NCBI RefSeq assembly: GCF_013112225.1
Contig: NZ_JABFHI010000004.1
Span: 62,001-126,000 of the forward strand
Origin: Vreelandella azerica
GTDB taxonomy: Bacteria; Pseudomonadota; Gammaproteobacteria; Pseudomonadales; Halomonadaceae
Direction of reading: 5' to 3'
DNA length: 64,000 bases
Of the stretch, positions 33,063-44,100 are shown in pieces; position 1 is the first letter of the stretch; each line of letters opens with the position of its first letter. The notes beneath the pieces were generated by a model that did no database searches, had not been told where the DNA came from, and saw only the letters and a list, made by a program, of their open reading frames with translations. Position numbers and translations under genes: made by a program.

Positions 33063-34749
33063 TGAAACACGTAAAGAGCAACACGAAGAAGAAGCATTAC
33101 ATCGCGCTAAAGCTTCACCCCAAGCAAGGCTTTCACCTATATGGATTATTCCTCTGGTCGCCATTGCGATCGGTATATGGCTGGTCTATGACAACTACAC
33201 CAGCCGCGGCATTCTTGTCACGCTGACCATGGATAACGCCGACGGCATTGAGGCAGGCAGCACCTTGATCAGAAGCCGTAGCGTTGAAGTTGGACGCGTC
33301 GAAAGTGTCCAGCTATCGGATGATTTATCCCATGCGGTCATCTCCGCACGGATCAATCAGGAAGCCCAGGAAATGCTCAATGAAGGAAGCCGTTTCTGGG
33401 TTGTAAAACCGCGTATTGGCAGAGAGGGCATCAGTGGATTGGGCACTGTACTGTCAGGCGCTTACATTCAGCTTGAACCCGGTAATTCAGAAGCATTTCA
33501 GGATGAGTTTAGCGTCAGCGATGTACCGCCTGTTGCCCCTGCAGGCATCTCCGGCCTACAGCTAAAGCTGGTCAGCCAATTGGGCAATTCCCTGCGCCCA
33601 GGAGACCCCGTTTCCTATCAGGGTTTTACCGTGGGGCGCGTGGATGAGGTACGTTTCAATCCGGAAGAGCGTACCATGCATCACACCATCTTCATTGAAG
33701 ACCCTTACTCTAACCTGGTGACAACGGGCACCCGTTTCTGGACGGCCAGCGGTGTCGATTTTCGCCTTGATGCTGACGGCGTACGCCTGAACCTGGAGTC
33801 GCTGGAAGCCTTGCTCGGCGGCGGTGTGACCTTTGGTGTGCCAGAAGATATGCCCATGGGCCAAGCGGTTGAGTCCGACACCCGCTTTGATCTTTTTGCC
33901 GATGAAGACAGCGCCCGCCAGGGTACTTTTAAGCATTACCTGGAATATGTCCTTCTGGTCGATGACACCGTTCGCGGATTAAAAAAATCAGCCCCTGTCG
34001 AGTTTCGAGGCGTCAGGGTAGGTACAGTAACTGCGGTGCCCTGGAATTTTACGGCATCACAGCCGGAATCACGCACAAGTTTTGCCATCCCGGTATTGAT
34101 CAGAATCGAGCCTCAACGGCTGGGCATCGAAGGTAGCGATATTGACCTTGACGATTGGGAAGAACGCTTCGAGCGGATGTTTTCGATGGGGTTACGCGCC
34201 TCACTGAAAAGCGGCAACCTGCTGACTGGCGCTCTGTTTGTTGACTTAAACTTCCAGCGTGATCTGGCTGGTGATTATACTCAGGAAACATTTTCCGAGC
34301 GCCGCGTGTTTCCCACCGTAGCCGGCGAGTTCGCTCAAATCCAGGCCCAGATTACGGCTTTGCTCGACAAGCTGAACGAGCTTGAAGTGGAACCCTTACT
34401 AGCCGGACTGGATCGCAACCTGCAAGCCTCAGAGGCGGTGTTAAATGAGACGCAGTTGCTGGTCAGTGAAACTCGCGATGTATCCAGTTCCATCAACCAG
34501 GTGCTGAATGATCCTGAAACACGGGCGATGGGCAGCAATATCAATGCCACGCTGGAGGAGCTGCGTAACACCATGCAAGGTATCTCGCCGTCTTCACCTG
34601 CCTATGAGGAATTAATCTCTACCACGCAGCGTATCGATCGCCTGTTACGTGACCTGCAGCCGTTGACGAAAACCTTGAATGAAAACCCGCGCGCCCTGCT
34701 GTTTGATAACCTGGATACCACAGACCCTGTTCCACGGGCACCGCAATAA
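33055..34749 (+). CDS. pqiB: PqiB, MCE-domain periplasm-spanning protein
   Basis: This 564-residue protein has one N-terminal membrane anchor (SPIWIIPLVAIAIGIWLVYD), then three MCE domains (about residues 45-140, 160-270 and 285-400) and a long helical C-terminus (about 415-540). In E. coli, PqiB hexamers form a tunnel for lipids between the membranes. The ATG at 33055 overlaps the pqiA stop by eight bases, so the two are translationally coupled. Confidence 0.94.
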   Translation: MDNETRKEQHEEEALHRAKASPQARLSPIWIIPLVAIAIGIWLVYDNYTSRGILVTLTMDNADGIEAGSTLIRSRSVEVGRVESVQLSDDLSHAVISARINQEAQEMLNEGSRFWVVKPRIGREGISGLGTVLSGAYIQLEPGNSEAFQDEFSVSDVPPVAPAGISGLQLKLVSQLGNSLRPGDPVSYQGFTVGRVDEVRFNPEERTMHHTIFIEDPYSNLVTTGTRFWTASGVDFRLDADGVRLNLESLEALLGGGVTFGVPEDMPMGQAVESDTRFDLFADEDSARQGTFKHYLEYVLLVDDTVRGLKKSAPVEFRGVRVGTVTAVPWNFTASQPESRTSFAIPVLIRIEPQRLGIEGSDIDLDDWEERFERMFSMGLRASLKSGNLLTGALFVDLNFQRDLAGDYTQETFSERRVFPTVAGEFAQIQAQITALLDKLNELEVEPLLAGLDRNLQASEAVLNETQLLVSETRDVSSSINQVLNDPETRAMGSNINATLEELRNTMQGISPSSPAYEELISTTQRIDRLLRDLQPLTKTLNENPRALLFDNLDTTDPVPRAPQ

Positions 34750-34764
34750 GTAAGGAGACTGAAT

Positions 34765-35354
34765 ATGGCAAGGCGTTTTGGTTTGTTCACAGCGATGCTG
34801 TTAATGGCACCTATGCTGGTGGCCTGTGCCAGCAGCGTCACACCACCAGCGCGCTATCTGCTCCCTACCGTGTCAGCGCCTGGCGTTCCGGCAACACCGG
34901 TGGTTGATATTCAGGTGGAAGTGCCCCGCCTGGCGCATTATCTGGATGTCGAGGGCATCGTGCTACAGCTTGATGATATCGAAATGCGCGAGGCCCGTGA
35001 GCATCAATGGGGGATACGCTGGATCGCCAACTGGAGCGTAACCTGAGAGGCGAATTGGCACAGGCGTTACCGGCATCGCGATTGTCGCGTGCCAACAACA
35101 CCCCGGGCGACGCCCTCTCCATACGCCTGGATGTTGATGAATTTCAGGGCCGCTATGACGGCTATGCCGTCGTCAGCGGCCAATGGCAGTTACGCGACGC
35201 CGATAACCAGCTGCTGCACCTGGGCATTTTTAATCAAAGCGCAGCCTTGAGTGATGACGGCTACCCGGCACTCGTCAGAGCGCTGGGCCAGGCCTGGAGT
35301 AATGTAGCCGACGAAATCGCCCAGACGCTGCAAAACAAAGGCTATGCCCGTTAG
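34765..35354 (+). CDS. pqiC: PqiC-like outer membrane lipoprotein (DUF330), one frameshift
   Basis: PqiC completes the Pqi system at the outer membrane. The product has a lipoprotein signal with the lipobox LVAC (cysteine at residue 21). The two frames join near 35012 by one G in a run, giving HQWGDTLDRQLERNL. Repaired length is about 196 residues, normal for the family. It starts 15 bases after pqiB with AAGGAGA as SD. Confidence 0.9.
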
Positions 35355-35485
35355 CCGCTGGTACACTTATACACTTAACTGTCACAATTAGCCTGGCAAT
35401 ATCTCATCAGTGTCGCACCATGGAAAGATGAGGACATTGCCATTATTTATTTCATATGCCGTTTTATTTATTCAGGAGTCACTCG

Positions 35486-35989
35486 ATGGCGTCATCGCAA
35501 TTAATGGCAGAATACCGCCGCTGGCTGACCTTTCAACGCCAGGAACAACTGAGTCGTGAGCATCAAGGAATCGTGCAACGCCTTGAAGACGCCCGAGTAT
35601 CAGCCCCCAAGGTCGTACAGGCCTACCGCAGCATGGCTGAAAAAGCCGCCAAGGAAGGCGCCTGTTACCGCACCTTGTTTCTACGCACCACAGCAGATCA
35701 GCCGTCGCTGGTATGCGAAGGCTGGTTGTTTGTGCGCCGCATGCTAAGTGAGGGACAGCAAACACGCATCCGCGCAACACTGTTGGAAACCTTCACACTT
35801 GAAGATGGCATTATTCCTCTGGGTGATAAACCTGCTAGAAAAATCACCCTGGAAATCTACGACCATTTGGATATCAACAAAGGAATGCACACATCAGCCA
35901 GAGTTGATGCTCTGGAATCATCACAGGATACCCAGTTTCTGACATTGCTGGATGCCGTGCGCGGCGATTTACGTCCACACATGAAATAA
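35486..35989 (+). CDS. Conserved protein of unknown function
   Basis: This encodes 167 residues, soluble, with an N-terminal helical segment (SQLMAEYRRWLTFQRQEQLSREH) and a mixed C-terminal half. The ATG at 35486 follows AGGAG with seven bases spacing; an earlier ATG at 35456 has no SD. I recognise no family. It stands between pqiC and the MFS gene, with 8 bases to the latter, suggesting cotranscription. Confidence 0.65.
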   Translation: MASSQLMAEYRRWLTFQRQEQLSREHQGIVQRLEDARVSAPKVVQAYRSMAEKAAKEGACYRTLFLRTTADQPSLVCEGWLFVRRMLSEGQQTRIRATLLETFTLEDGIIPLGDKPARKITLEIYDHLDINKGMHTSARVDALESSQDTQFLTLLDAVRGDLRPHMK

Positions 35990-35997
35990 GTCTAGCA

Positions 35998-37197
35998 ATG
36001 ACGAGACGTCACCCTTTTATTTTTCTCATCCTGATGGTGGTCGTCGGGCTTAACTTACGCCCAGCGCTTTCATCCGTTGCGCCACTGCTGACCCGATTAC
36101 AGGAAACGGCGGGGCTTACGCCGACAGCCGCTGGTTTACTAACAACGCTCCCCGTGCTGTTTCTCGGCCTGTCGGCCCCACTGGCTCCCCAGCTCGCCAG
36201 GGCAGTCGGCAGTGAACGCGCCTTGAGCATTGCCCTGTTCATGCTCACTGCGGGGCTCATCTGGCGCGGCCTACCTTTTGGCGGAGCGCTATTTATCGGG
36301 TCAGCCATGGCAGGCTCGGCAATTGGCCTGGGCGGCACCTTACTACCAGCACTGGTCAAACGCGAAGTACCAGGCAGCGCGGACCTGGTAACCGGCCTAT
36401 ATACCATGGCGCTGTGTATGGGTGGTGCCATTGGCGCTGGCCTCAGCGTTCCGCTGACCGCCTGGCTAGGCAGTTGGCAAGCTAGCCTGATGAGTTGGTC
36501 ACTGCTAGCCGTTTTCGCGCTCCTGCTCTGGCATTTTGCCTTTCCTCACCCCAAGGCCGCTGATATCACACCGCTTCACGCCAGCGGTTTGTCCAAGATG
36601 CTCAAGCAGCGGCTGACCTGGCAGATCATGCTATTTATGGGGCTGCAATCTTCCATGGCTTATGTGGTGTTTGGCTGGCTGCCCTCACTGCTTGTCGATC
36701 GAGGTTACAGCGAAGCAGGCGCCGGTTGGACCATGGCGATTTCAATCATGTGCCAGCTTTTTGCAGCACTGGCAGCTCCATGGCTCGCGCGCCTTGGGCG
36801 CGACCAGCGACCCGCCCTGATCATCGTTCAGATTATCACTGCTAGCGGATTATGGATCTTGTTGATTGGCCCGCTCAGCTGGAAATGGCCAGGCGCAGCG
36901 TTGCTGGGCATAGGCCAAGGTGGCAGTTTCAGCCTTGCCCTGAGCCTTCTGGTCTTGAGAACAGCCAATTCGCGCCTGGCTGGCCAACTATCAGGATTGG
37001 TGCAAGGGGGTGGTTATACGCTGGCATCCCTGGGTCCTTTTATCGTGGGCTGGCAATTACAGTCAGGTGCCAGTACGACCTTTATCGGCTGGTTTCTGAT
37101 TGGGGTGATCGCCCTTTGTTCCTGCTTTGCCCTGTTTGCCGGGCTCAACCGGCGCCTGGATGATGACAGCGGGCAATTAGTGGTTCATCGTTACTGA
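35998..37197 (+). CDS. MFS transporter, CynX/NimT family
   Basis: This is a 399-residue carrier with 12 predicted membrane segments. The N-terminal pattern GLNLRPALSSVAPLL and the spacing are typical of the cyanate permease CynX / NimT (nitroimidazole) subfamily. The substrate cannot be told. No cyanase gene is near. There is no strong SD, and it may be translated by coupling with the preceding gene. Confidence 0.85.
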   Translation: MTRRHPFIFLILMVVVGLNLRPALSSVAPLLTRLQETAGLTPTAAGLLTTLPVLFLGLSAPLAPQLARAVGSERALSIALFMLTAGLIWRGLPFGGALFIGSAMAGSAIGLGGTLLPALVKREVPGSADLVTGLYTMALCMGGAIGAGLSVPLTAWLGSWQASLMSWSLLAVFALLLWHFAFPHPKAADITPLHASGLSKMLKQRLTWQIMLFMGLQSSMAYVVFGWLPSLLVDRGYSEAGAGWTMAISIMCQLFAALAAPWLARLGRDQRPALIIVQIITASGLWILLIGPLSWKWPGAALLGIGQGGSFSLALSLLVLRTANSRLAGQLSGLVQGGGYTLASLGPFIVGWQLQSGASTTFIGWFLIGVIALCSCFALFAGLNRRLDDDSGQLVVHRY

Positions 37198-37263
37198 ATC
37201 ATTCTCTTTCCATCGTTGCCCACTGGATGATGTTTGCCGTCTGAATAGCACTGGAGTTACGCA

Positions 37264-38331
37264 ATGAGCACCCTTTCCCTTACTGCCTGCGACCCGGAAC
37301 AACAACGGGTGCTGATTATTTACACGGGTGGCACTATCGGCATGCAAGCCTCATCCGCAGGCCTAACCACTCGTGGCGACATAGCAACAAGAATTGCCCA
37401 GGCACTTTCCACCCTGTCCATCAAAGAGCGCCAGCAGTTGCCGGAGTATGATGTACTCAGCTATTCCACACTGATTGATTCAAGTGCTGCCACGCCATTG
37501 AACTGGCAGCAACTCGCGGCCGATATTCACGCCAACCTTAACCGCTATGCTGGCTTTATTATCCTGCATGGTACCGACACCTTGAGCTGGACGGCTTCAA
37601 GTCTTGCCTACCAGCTTCAGGGGCTGGATCGTCCGGTTATTCTGACAGGCGCCATGCAGCCTCTTGACGTTGCCAACAGCGATGCACTGGAAAATATCGT
37701 AGGCGCTTTACGCTTTGCAACCCAGCCAGACCTGCAGGAAGTCACCGTCTACTTTGCTGGCCGCTTGTTACGCGGGGTGCGCAGCACCAAGCAGCACACA
37801 GAAGCCGCTGATGCCTTTATCACACCCAACTATCCGCAGCTCGGCGCACGGGTAGGCGATGACTGTGTTTATTACAAAGCGCGCGGGCTTGCCTATCAGC
37901 AACAAGGAGCACCGCGCTTTGAATTGCCTGATTACGCTCCACTGGCTAATGGAGAAGTTGCCCGGATTACCTGCTGGCCGGGCATGGCTGCCTGGCAGCT
38001 GGAAAGCTGGCTGGCCGATTCGCGGGTAAAGGGCGCGCTGATACAGCTTTGGGGGGCTGGCAACCTGGGAGACAGTCCTGCCCTGCTGGAGGTACTGGCC
38101 AGCGCCAGCGGTGAAGGAAAGTTATTGGCTGCCACCAGCCAGTGCCCATCAGGCAGTATTCATCTCGGCGCTTATGCGGCAGGTCACGGCGTGTTTGAAG
38201 CAGGGGTGTTATCAGGCACGGATATGACAGCGGAAGCCGCTTATACCAAGCTGGTTCACCTCTTGGCTCAACCACTGTCAGACAAGCAGCGCCGGACGCT
38301 TTTTGTGACCTCTCTGATTGGAGAGCGTTAG
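37264..38331 (+). CDS. ansA: Type I (cytoplasmic) L-asparaginase
   Basis: This 355-residue enzyme hydrolyses asparagine to aspartate and ammonia. The first active-site motif is IYTGGTIGM (nucleophilic Thr), and the second is LHGTDTLSWTAS. The absence of a signal peptide and the sequence type indicate the AnsA-like cytoplasmic form. SD GGAG before ATG. It is probably monocistronic. Confidence 0.92.
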   Translation: MSTLSLTACDPEQQRVLIIYTGGTIGMQASSAGLTTRGDIATRIAQALSTLSIKERQQLPEYDVLSYSTLIDSSAATPLNWQQLAADIHANLNRYAGFIILHGTDTLSWTASSLAYQLQGLDRPVILTGAMQPLDVANSDALENIVGALRFATQPDLQEVTVYFAGRLLRGVRSTKQHTEAADAFITPNYPQLGARVGDDCVYYKARGLAYQQQGAPRFELPDYAPLANGEVARITCWPGMAAWQLESWLADSRVKGALIQLWGAGNLGDSPALLEVLASASGEGKLLAATSQCPSGSIHLGAYAAGHGVFEAGVLSGTDMTAEAAYTKLVHLLAQPLSDKQRRTLFVTSLIGER

Positions 38332-38521
38332 GCCGGTAGACGTTTACATTCAAGATGGCCAAGGCAGTGGCAAAGCTGATCTATTAAGCTATCTTAGTAA
38401 AAGACCTTTATCACCACCCTTCAAAACAGATAGGTTAATGAAACAGATGGGGTAATACTGTCATCCATGCATAATGACCTGTGATAACACAACCCGCTAG
38501 CAGAAGACTTGGAGAGCCGCA

Positions 38522-38760
38522 ATGGAAAAACCCGTGCATCATTTCAGCGAACTGTTTGAACAACTCGGTCTGGCAAACGATGCTGAGTCAATCGAGCGCT
38601 TTATTGAACATCACTCCCCCTGGCAGACGATATGCCACTAGCGGATGCCCCGTGCTGGAACGAAGGGCAGGCCGAGTTTTTGCGTGAAGCGGTTGACGAA
38701 GATGCCGACTGGGCAGAAGTTGTTGACCACCTTGATGCTTCCATGCATAAAACGGGCTGA
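38522..38760 (+). CDS. DUF2789 family protein, one frameshift
   Basis: The small gene encodes about 79 residues: MEKPVHHFSELFEQLGL, then, after adding one C in the C5 run at 38624-38628, PLADDMPLADAPCWNEGQAEF and the DADWAEVVDHLDA end. This matches the DUF2789 pattern as I remember it. GGAG stands before the ATG. Function unknown. It converges with the SRPBCC gene. Confidence 0.75.
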
Positions 38761-38765
38761 AAAAC

Positions 38766-39188
38766 TCACTCAGCTGCTTTCAGCTTGGCTTCAACCCGCT
38801 CAAGTATCTGGCGGCTGACCTTACCGACCAAGGGAGTCGCCGCTTTGTTGACGGCTCTCTCCATCAAGCGGTTACGAATCTCATAGGTCAAGGTCAGCGA
38901 AACTTCGGTACCTTCTGGCACAGCGCGTAACTGATAACGGCCATAATTTTTGACCCCATCCACCGACTCCCAGGCCAGTACTTCTGGTGCTCGGGATTCA
39001 GTCACCTCTACATCAAACGTCCAGTCCACCCCCACTGCCCGCACATGCCAGCGATAACGCTCGCCGCCCAAGGGTTCAATACGCTTGATAAGGTCTGAGT
39101 AATCAGCGAAGTCTTCTACCTGGCACAGCACGCTGAACACCTTTTCAGGCGGAGCGGCTATGATTTCGCTGTGTCGGATAGTAGCCAT
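38766..39188 (-). CDS. SRPBCC (polyketide cyclase/COQ10-like) protein
   Basis: This 140-residue protein has the START-like fold pattern: N-terminal HSEIIAAPPEKVFSVLCQVEDFADYSDLI, a central beta sheet and a long C-terminal helix (VSRQILERVEAKLKAAE). Such proteins bind hydrophobic ligands. The ligand is unknown. It is 77 bases upstream of nothing obvious on its strand; trhP-like lies upstream in the same direction. Confidence 0.82.
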   Translation of the reverse strand: MATIRHSEIIAAPPEKVFSVLCQVEDFADYSDLIKRIEPLGGERYRWHVRAVGVDWTFDVEVTESRAPEVLAWESVDGVKNYGRYQLRAVPEGTEVSLTLTYEIRNRLMERAVNKAATPLVGKVSRQILERVEAKLKAAE

Positions 39189-39239
39189 GGGAAGTTTCCG
39201 TGTTGATCAAATATGCAGGATGACCGATAAAATCTCGGT

Positions 39240-40650
39240 TCAACCCTTGGGTAAATCACGCATCAGCAGCGCGAACTCAATGCGTTCTGGCGCAATGGCA
39301 TCGCCAGGCACCGGGATACGTACCACATGGCCTGACCCTGGGGCAGCGTTAACAGATTCGCCGCGTCGATTTTCAATATGCTCAAGCGTAAGGCGTCGAT
39401 TGCCCCCGGCAGCATCAATTCCATACCGTCACCAACCTCAAAGCGGTTCTTGACCTCAATCTCAACCACTCCCCGCTCGGGGTAATATGCCGTTACTTCG
39501 CCCACAAACTGTTGGTGCACGCCTATTGAATTACCCTGCTGGTAGTTCTGATACTCATCATGCACATGACGGCGATAAAAACCTTCGGTATAACCGCGAT
39601 TGGCCAGATTATCCAGTTCATCCATCAATCGCATATCAAAAGGACGACCAGCCACTGCATCGTCAATGGCACGCCGATAGACCTGAGCCGTGCGCGCAAC
39701 GTAATAGTGTGACTTGGTACGGCCTTCAATCTTCAGCGATGTCACTCCCATACGCGCCAACTCAGGCACATGCTGCACCGCACGCAAATCCTTGGAGTTC
39801 ATGATATAGGTGCCATGCTCATCCTCAAACACCGGCATTAGCTCCCCGGACGGGTGCGGTCTTCAATCAGTGCCGAAAGCTCGTCCTGCCCCTCAACACC
39901 TCCCGCTGTCGCCGTTGACTCAGCGCTACCACTGGCGGCTGCAATCAGGCCATTCTCGTCTGGCGACCACACCCCTGCTGAATGAGCGCGTGCAGAATTG
40001 GCTGGCACCAGATCGCCGGTTTCATCCTGAGCCGCCGCGACCGTGTTATATTTCCAGCGGCAGGCGTTTGTACAGGTACCCTGGTTGGGGTCGCGATGGT
40101 TAAAATAACCGGATAGCAGACAACGTCCTGAATAGGCAATGCATAGGGCGCCATGCACAAAAGTCTCAATTTCCAGATCAGGGCACTCAGCACGAATTTC
40201 GCCAATTTCAGCCAGCGACAATTCACGCGACAGTATGATGCGGCTAATGCCCTGCTGCTGCCAGAACCTGGCCGCCGCCCAGTTAACCACGTTAGACTGT
40301 ACCGAAAGATGGATAACCTGTTCAGGCCAACGCTCGCGGATCATCATGATCAAGCCAGGATCCGACATGATCAACGCATCCGGTCCTGCCTCTATCACCG
40401 GCTGCATATCACGCAGATAGGTTTTCAGCTTACTGTTATGCGGCGCAATATTGGACGCCACATAAAACTGTTTGCCGCGCTCATGGGCGTAGGCAATGCC
40501 CTTGTGCAGATTATCGACCTTGAAATCGTTATTGCGCACTCTCAATGAGTAGCGCGGTTGCCCCGCATAGACAGCGTCAGCGCCATAAGCAAACGCATAG
40601 CGCATATTCTTGAAAGTACCTGCTGGGGACAGCAATTCCGGAGCATTCAT
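39240..40650 (-). CDS. trhP: U32-family enzyme, YegQ/TrhP-like tRNA hydroxylation protein, two frameshifts
   Basis: TrhP helps form 5-hydroxyuridine at the wobble position of tRNA. The N-terminal half has ELLSPAGTFKNMRYAFAYGADAVYAG and the cysteine cluster region SGRCLLSGYFNHRDPNQGTCTNACRW (by its ends, around 40055-40130). The second half has FEDEHGTYIMNSKDLRA and a C-terminal barrel. Restoring one G near 39846 joins RPGEL to MPVFEDEHG; one G near 39332 restores GHVVRIPVPGDAIAPE and the normal end. The linker between the halves (about 60 residues) is rich in Ala, Ser, Gly and Glu. Repaired length is about 470. Confidence 0.88.
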
Positions 40651-40711
40651 TAACAGAACCTACTTCTTTAAACAAAACAATTATAGTGACCTGACCGACG
40701 ACTGAAACTCT

Positions 40712-41122
40712 ATGATATTACAGATAAAAGCTAACTCTCTTAGAACTGGCCCTGGTAGCACTGGCGCTGGTAGAACTAACACCAATTTTCCCAAGCTGAT
40801 AAAGACTGACCAACCGGATGTAACGGATATCAACTCCCTGTCTGGCGAAGGTCACGATAACTGCCGCCCAGGCTGCGGCGCCTGTTGCATTGCGCCCTCC
40901 ATCAGCAGCCCGATTCCCGGAATGCCACACGGCAAACCCGCTGGCGTTCGCTGTCAGCAACTTGATCAGAATAACCTGTGTCGGCTGTTTGGCGACAGCC
41001 GACGACCTGACGTTTGTCGCCAGTTTACCTTTGACCGCGCTTTGTGCGGCACCTCACGCCAGCAGGCTCTCGACAACCTGACATGGCTGGAAGGCCACAC
41101 ACTCAGCCCCTCAAAAACGTAA
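40712..41122 (+). CDS. YkgJ-family cysteine cluster protein
   Basis: The C-terminal 90 residues show a putative zinc- or iron-chelating cluster: CRPGCGACC, then [25 protein letters not shown], as in the YkgJ/CxxCxxCC family. The first 40 residues look non-conserved and no clear SD marks 40712, so the true start may be internal (for instance after the Met-free N-terminus, with a non-ATG codon). Function unknown. It converges with the large regulator gene. Confidence 0.75.
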   Translation: MILQIKANSLRTGPGSTGAGRTNTNFPKLIKTDQPDVTDINSLSGEGHDNCRPGCGACCIAPSISSPIPGMPHGKPAGVRCQQLDQNNLCRLFGDSRRPDVCRQFTFDRALCGTSRQQALDNLTWLEGHTLSPSKT

Positions 41123-41129
41123 AACCAGC

Positions 41130-44100
41130 CTAACCTTCCAGGCTTTCCGGCGCCATGCGATGATCCAGCAGGCTTACCCAGCGCACCAGCACCGGTGCAT
41201 CCGTATGATTCACCTCTGCCAGCAGGCAGCGGAACGCTTCCCTCGCTGAGGCATCATCAGGGGCAATGCGCGTTAACCACAGCGCCCAGGCAGCCAGCTC
41301 CTGGTGCCGGTTGCCATGTTCCTGCGCCTGCTCAATCGCCAGTTCCAGCAATCGGCGAACATCATCCGGAGAATACCCCATCTTGTCACGCACCTGAGCC
41401 AGCTGCACCGCCAGTTCCGGTAGAAACAGGGTGTTACGTTCACGTGCAATCACCAGACACTGATCAAGATAATCTTCGGCAGCCGCCAGCTCACCCACGG
41501 CTATACACGCATCGGAATACCATAGAACCGGGCGTTGATAATGGTCACGGCCGTTAAGCTCGGCCATCTGCTCAAGACTTTGGCGCAGCTTCAGCACACC
41601 TGCGGCATCGCCTGAAAGCGCCTGTTGCCACCCGATCACACCTTGTGCAGAGATCTGCCAGAGCTGTAAATCCGGCGTCCCGGTCATGGCCTCAGCGCGC
41701 TCAGCGTGACGCGCCGCCAGATGCACGTGCCCCAGTTGACGGTATAGGGCGGCGGCGAACAGCAGCGCCATGGCCAGCGTGCCTGGGTGGCCAATCTTCT
41801 CGGCCAGGCGAATAGCAGCCGATACTTGCCGCTCAGCGCGCTGATAATCACCGCGCAGGCATAACGCCCACCCCTGAAAACAGGCCGCTGTCACCTGTGG
41901 ATGATCTGAAAACGGTAGCCACTCTATCATCATCGGCGAATTAAGCGGGTCGATCTCATCCAGATGGTCGTAGGCCTGTTGAATCTTGCCAGCCCAATAC
42001 TCGCAGTGGGCGCGAGCATAATCCGCTAGACGCTGATAGCGCGGGTCGTCAAGCTTAGCGGCCAGATCGGCCAGCGTGGATGCCAATGCAAAGGCATCGG
42101 CGTGGGCATAGCGCTGGCTGCGCCCGACCCACAACCCCCATTTCACCAGGAAGATCTGCTCAATATCTTCAGGCTCATCAGACGCTTCGCCTTCATCGCT
42201 AAGTAACAACTCTCGGGCACGCAGGAAACTTTCATGGGCAGTGGGTGAACCGTGCCCTTCCAACGCAAAGGCAGCCTGACCTCTCACCGTCAGCAGGCTG
42301 ATTTCGCGCTCGGCCTGATGCTCCACATGGCGCAAACTGGCCAGGCCAAAATCGGCCATACGTTGCGCCGTTCTGTTGGCACTGACTTTGAGCGCCTCAC
42401 GCGCGGCCAACTCGAAGTAGCGTGCCCCTCTGGCATAATGGCCACTGCGACGCAGATGGGCCGCAAAGTCGCCGGGATGACGGCTGATCCACATTGGGAA
42501 ACGTTCTTCAATCAGGCTCACTACCTGCTGATGCAGCCTGACCCGCACATCCCGAGGGCAGGAAAGATAGGCGGCCTCCTGAAGTAGTTGGTGGCTGAAC
42601 TGGTATTCATATTCCTGGCTTTCGTGCTCCACCGGCTCAATAATTTCCAGCTGACGCATATGCGAAAGCGCCTGTTGCAAAGCTACCTGATCAAGCTCAC
42701 AGCATTCAGCCAGAAAATCCAAGCGGAAACGCTTGCCCAGCACTGCCGCCACGTGGGCCACATGGCGATCCTGTTCCAGCTGATCAATCCGGCTGGCCAG
42801 TAAGCCCAGCAGGCCCTTCGGCAGATCATCGAACTGCACCGTACGCCCCTCCCGACGATCCATATCCAGGCGCCGACAGATTTCCTGCATATACAGCGGA
42901 ACACCGTCGCAGCGCTCAATAATCTGGGTACGCAAGCGTGGGCTGAGATGAATGCGATAGCGCCGTGAGAGCTGCGAAAGCAGGCGCGACGACTGCAACT
43001 GATCCAAACGCCCGAGGGTGACTTGTTGATCCCAGTGAAGTTTGACTGGCAGGGTTTCACGCCCATGGTGGCTGGCGACCAGCATGAACGCCGTATTGAT
43101 CGGCAAGCGCGCCTGCAGGCCGGAAAGCACCTTGAACGAAGGCTCATCCAGCCACTGCAGGTCGTCCAGCATCAACACCAGGGTACGCTCAGCGGCCTGA
43201 TACTCAATCACGGCATGCAGTAGATTGACAACCAGCTCAAGCGCTTCACCATTATGAATCAGCTGCGAGACTTCCTGGACGTCGCGTACGCCCAGCGCCT
43301 CTTCAAGTAATTGCTGCTGGCTATCACTCAGGGTCTTCATACCTAAACGAGCCTGCAGTTGTAAAAGCGTCTCAACGTCAAGCGTTGCGTCCAGGTGCCA
43401 GGCGACCAGATGACGTGCGACGCCGTAAGGTTCCAGCACCGAAAGGCGCGTAGCGGGTTGCCAGCAGATGGCCGCATCCCGGCTGAGTTCAAGCTGGCGA
43501 AAGCCTACCATCAGGGCTGATTTACCCATCCCGGAAGGGCCGCGGACTAATACACTCTGACGCAGGCCGATACCTGCCCGCGCCAGCGCATCCCGCAAGG
43601 TTCTAAGCGATGTTTCGCGCCCGACAAGATTGGGTGGCATGGCATCCCGGCCACCTTCATTACGGCCCAAGACCAGAGCACGCAGGCGAACCCGACCGTC
43701 ACTTGCCACCAGGCGCGATACCAGGCGAGGCTGTAGATCCAGCGCGGGCGGCATGTGCTGGCTGGCTTCCTGAGAGATCACCAGCTCACTGCCTTCCGAT
43801 GCGCTCATCAATTCAAGCGATGTCTGGGTTACCTGCCCTAACGGGTCCGCTAACTGACGCTCAGGCAAATAAACTACCCGCCCGCTGTGCAGACCGGCGG
43901 CCAGTTCAAAGCGCGGTGGGTCACCTTCTCCGCTCCAGTGGCGCTGGCATTCCAACGGCAATGCCTGTCGACAGTGTTCATATAGAGCAACCAATTCCGC
44001 CAGCTGGTGCGCCGGGCCGTGGGTGCCAAAGCAGGCAAGACCCAGGCCGCCGGTTGCTCCAGGCAGCCAGAAGCCGCCCAGATGGTGACATTGACGCTCC

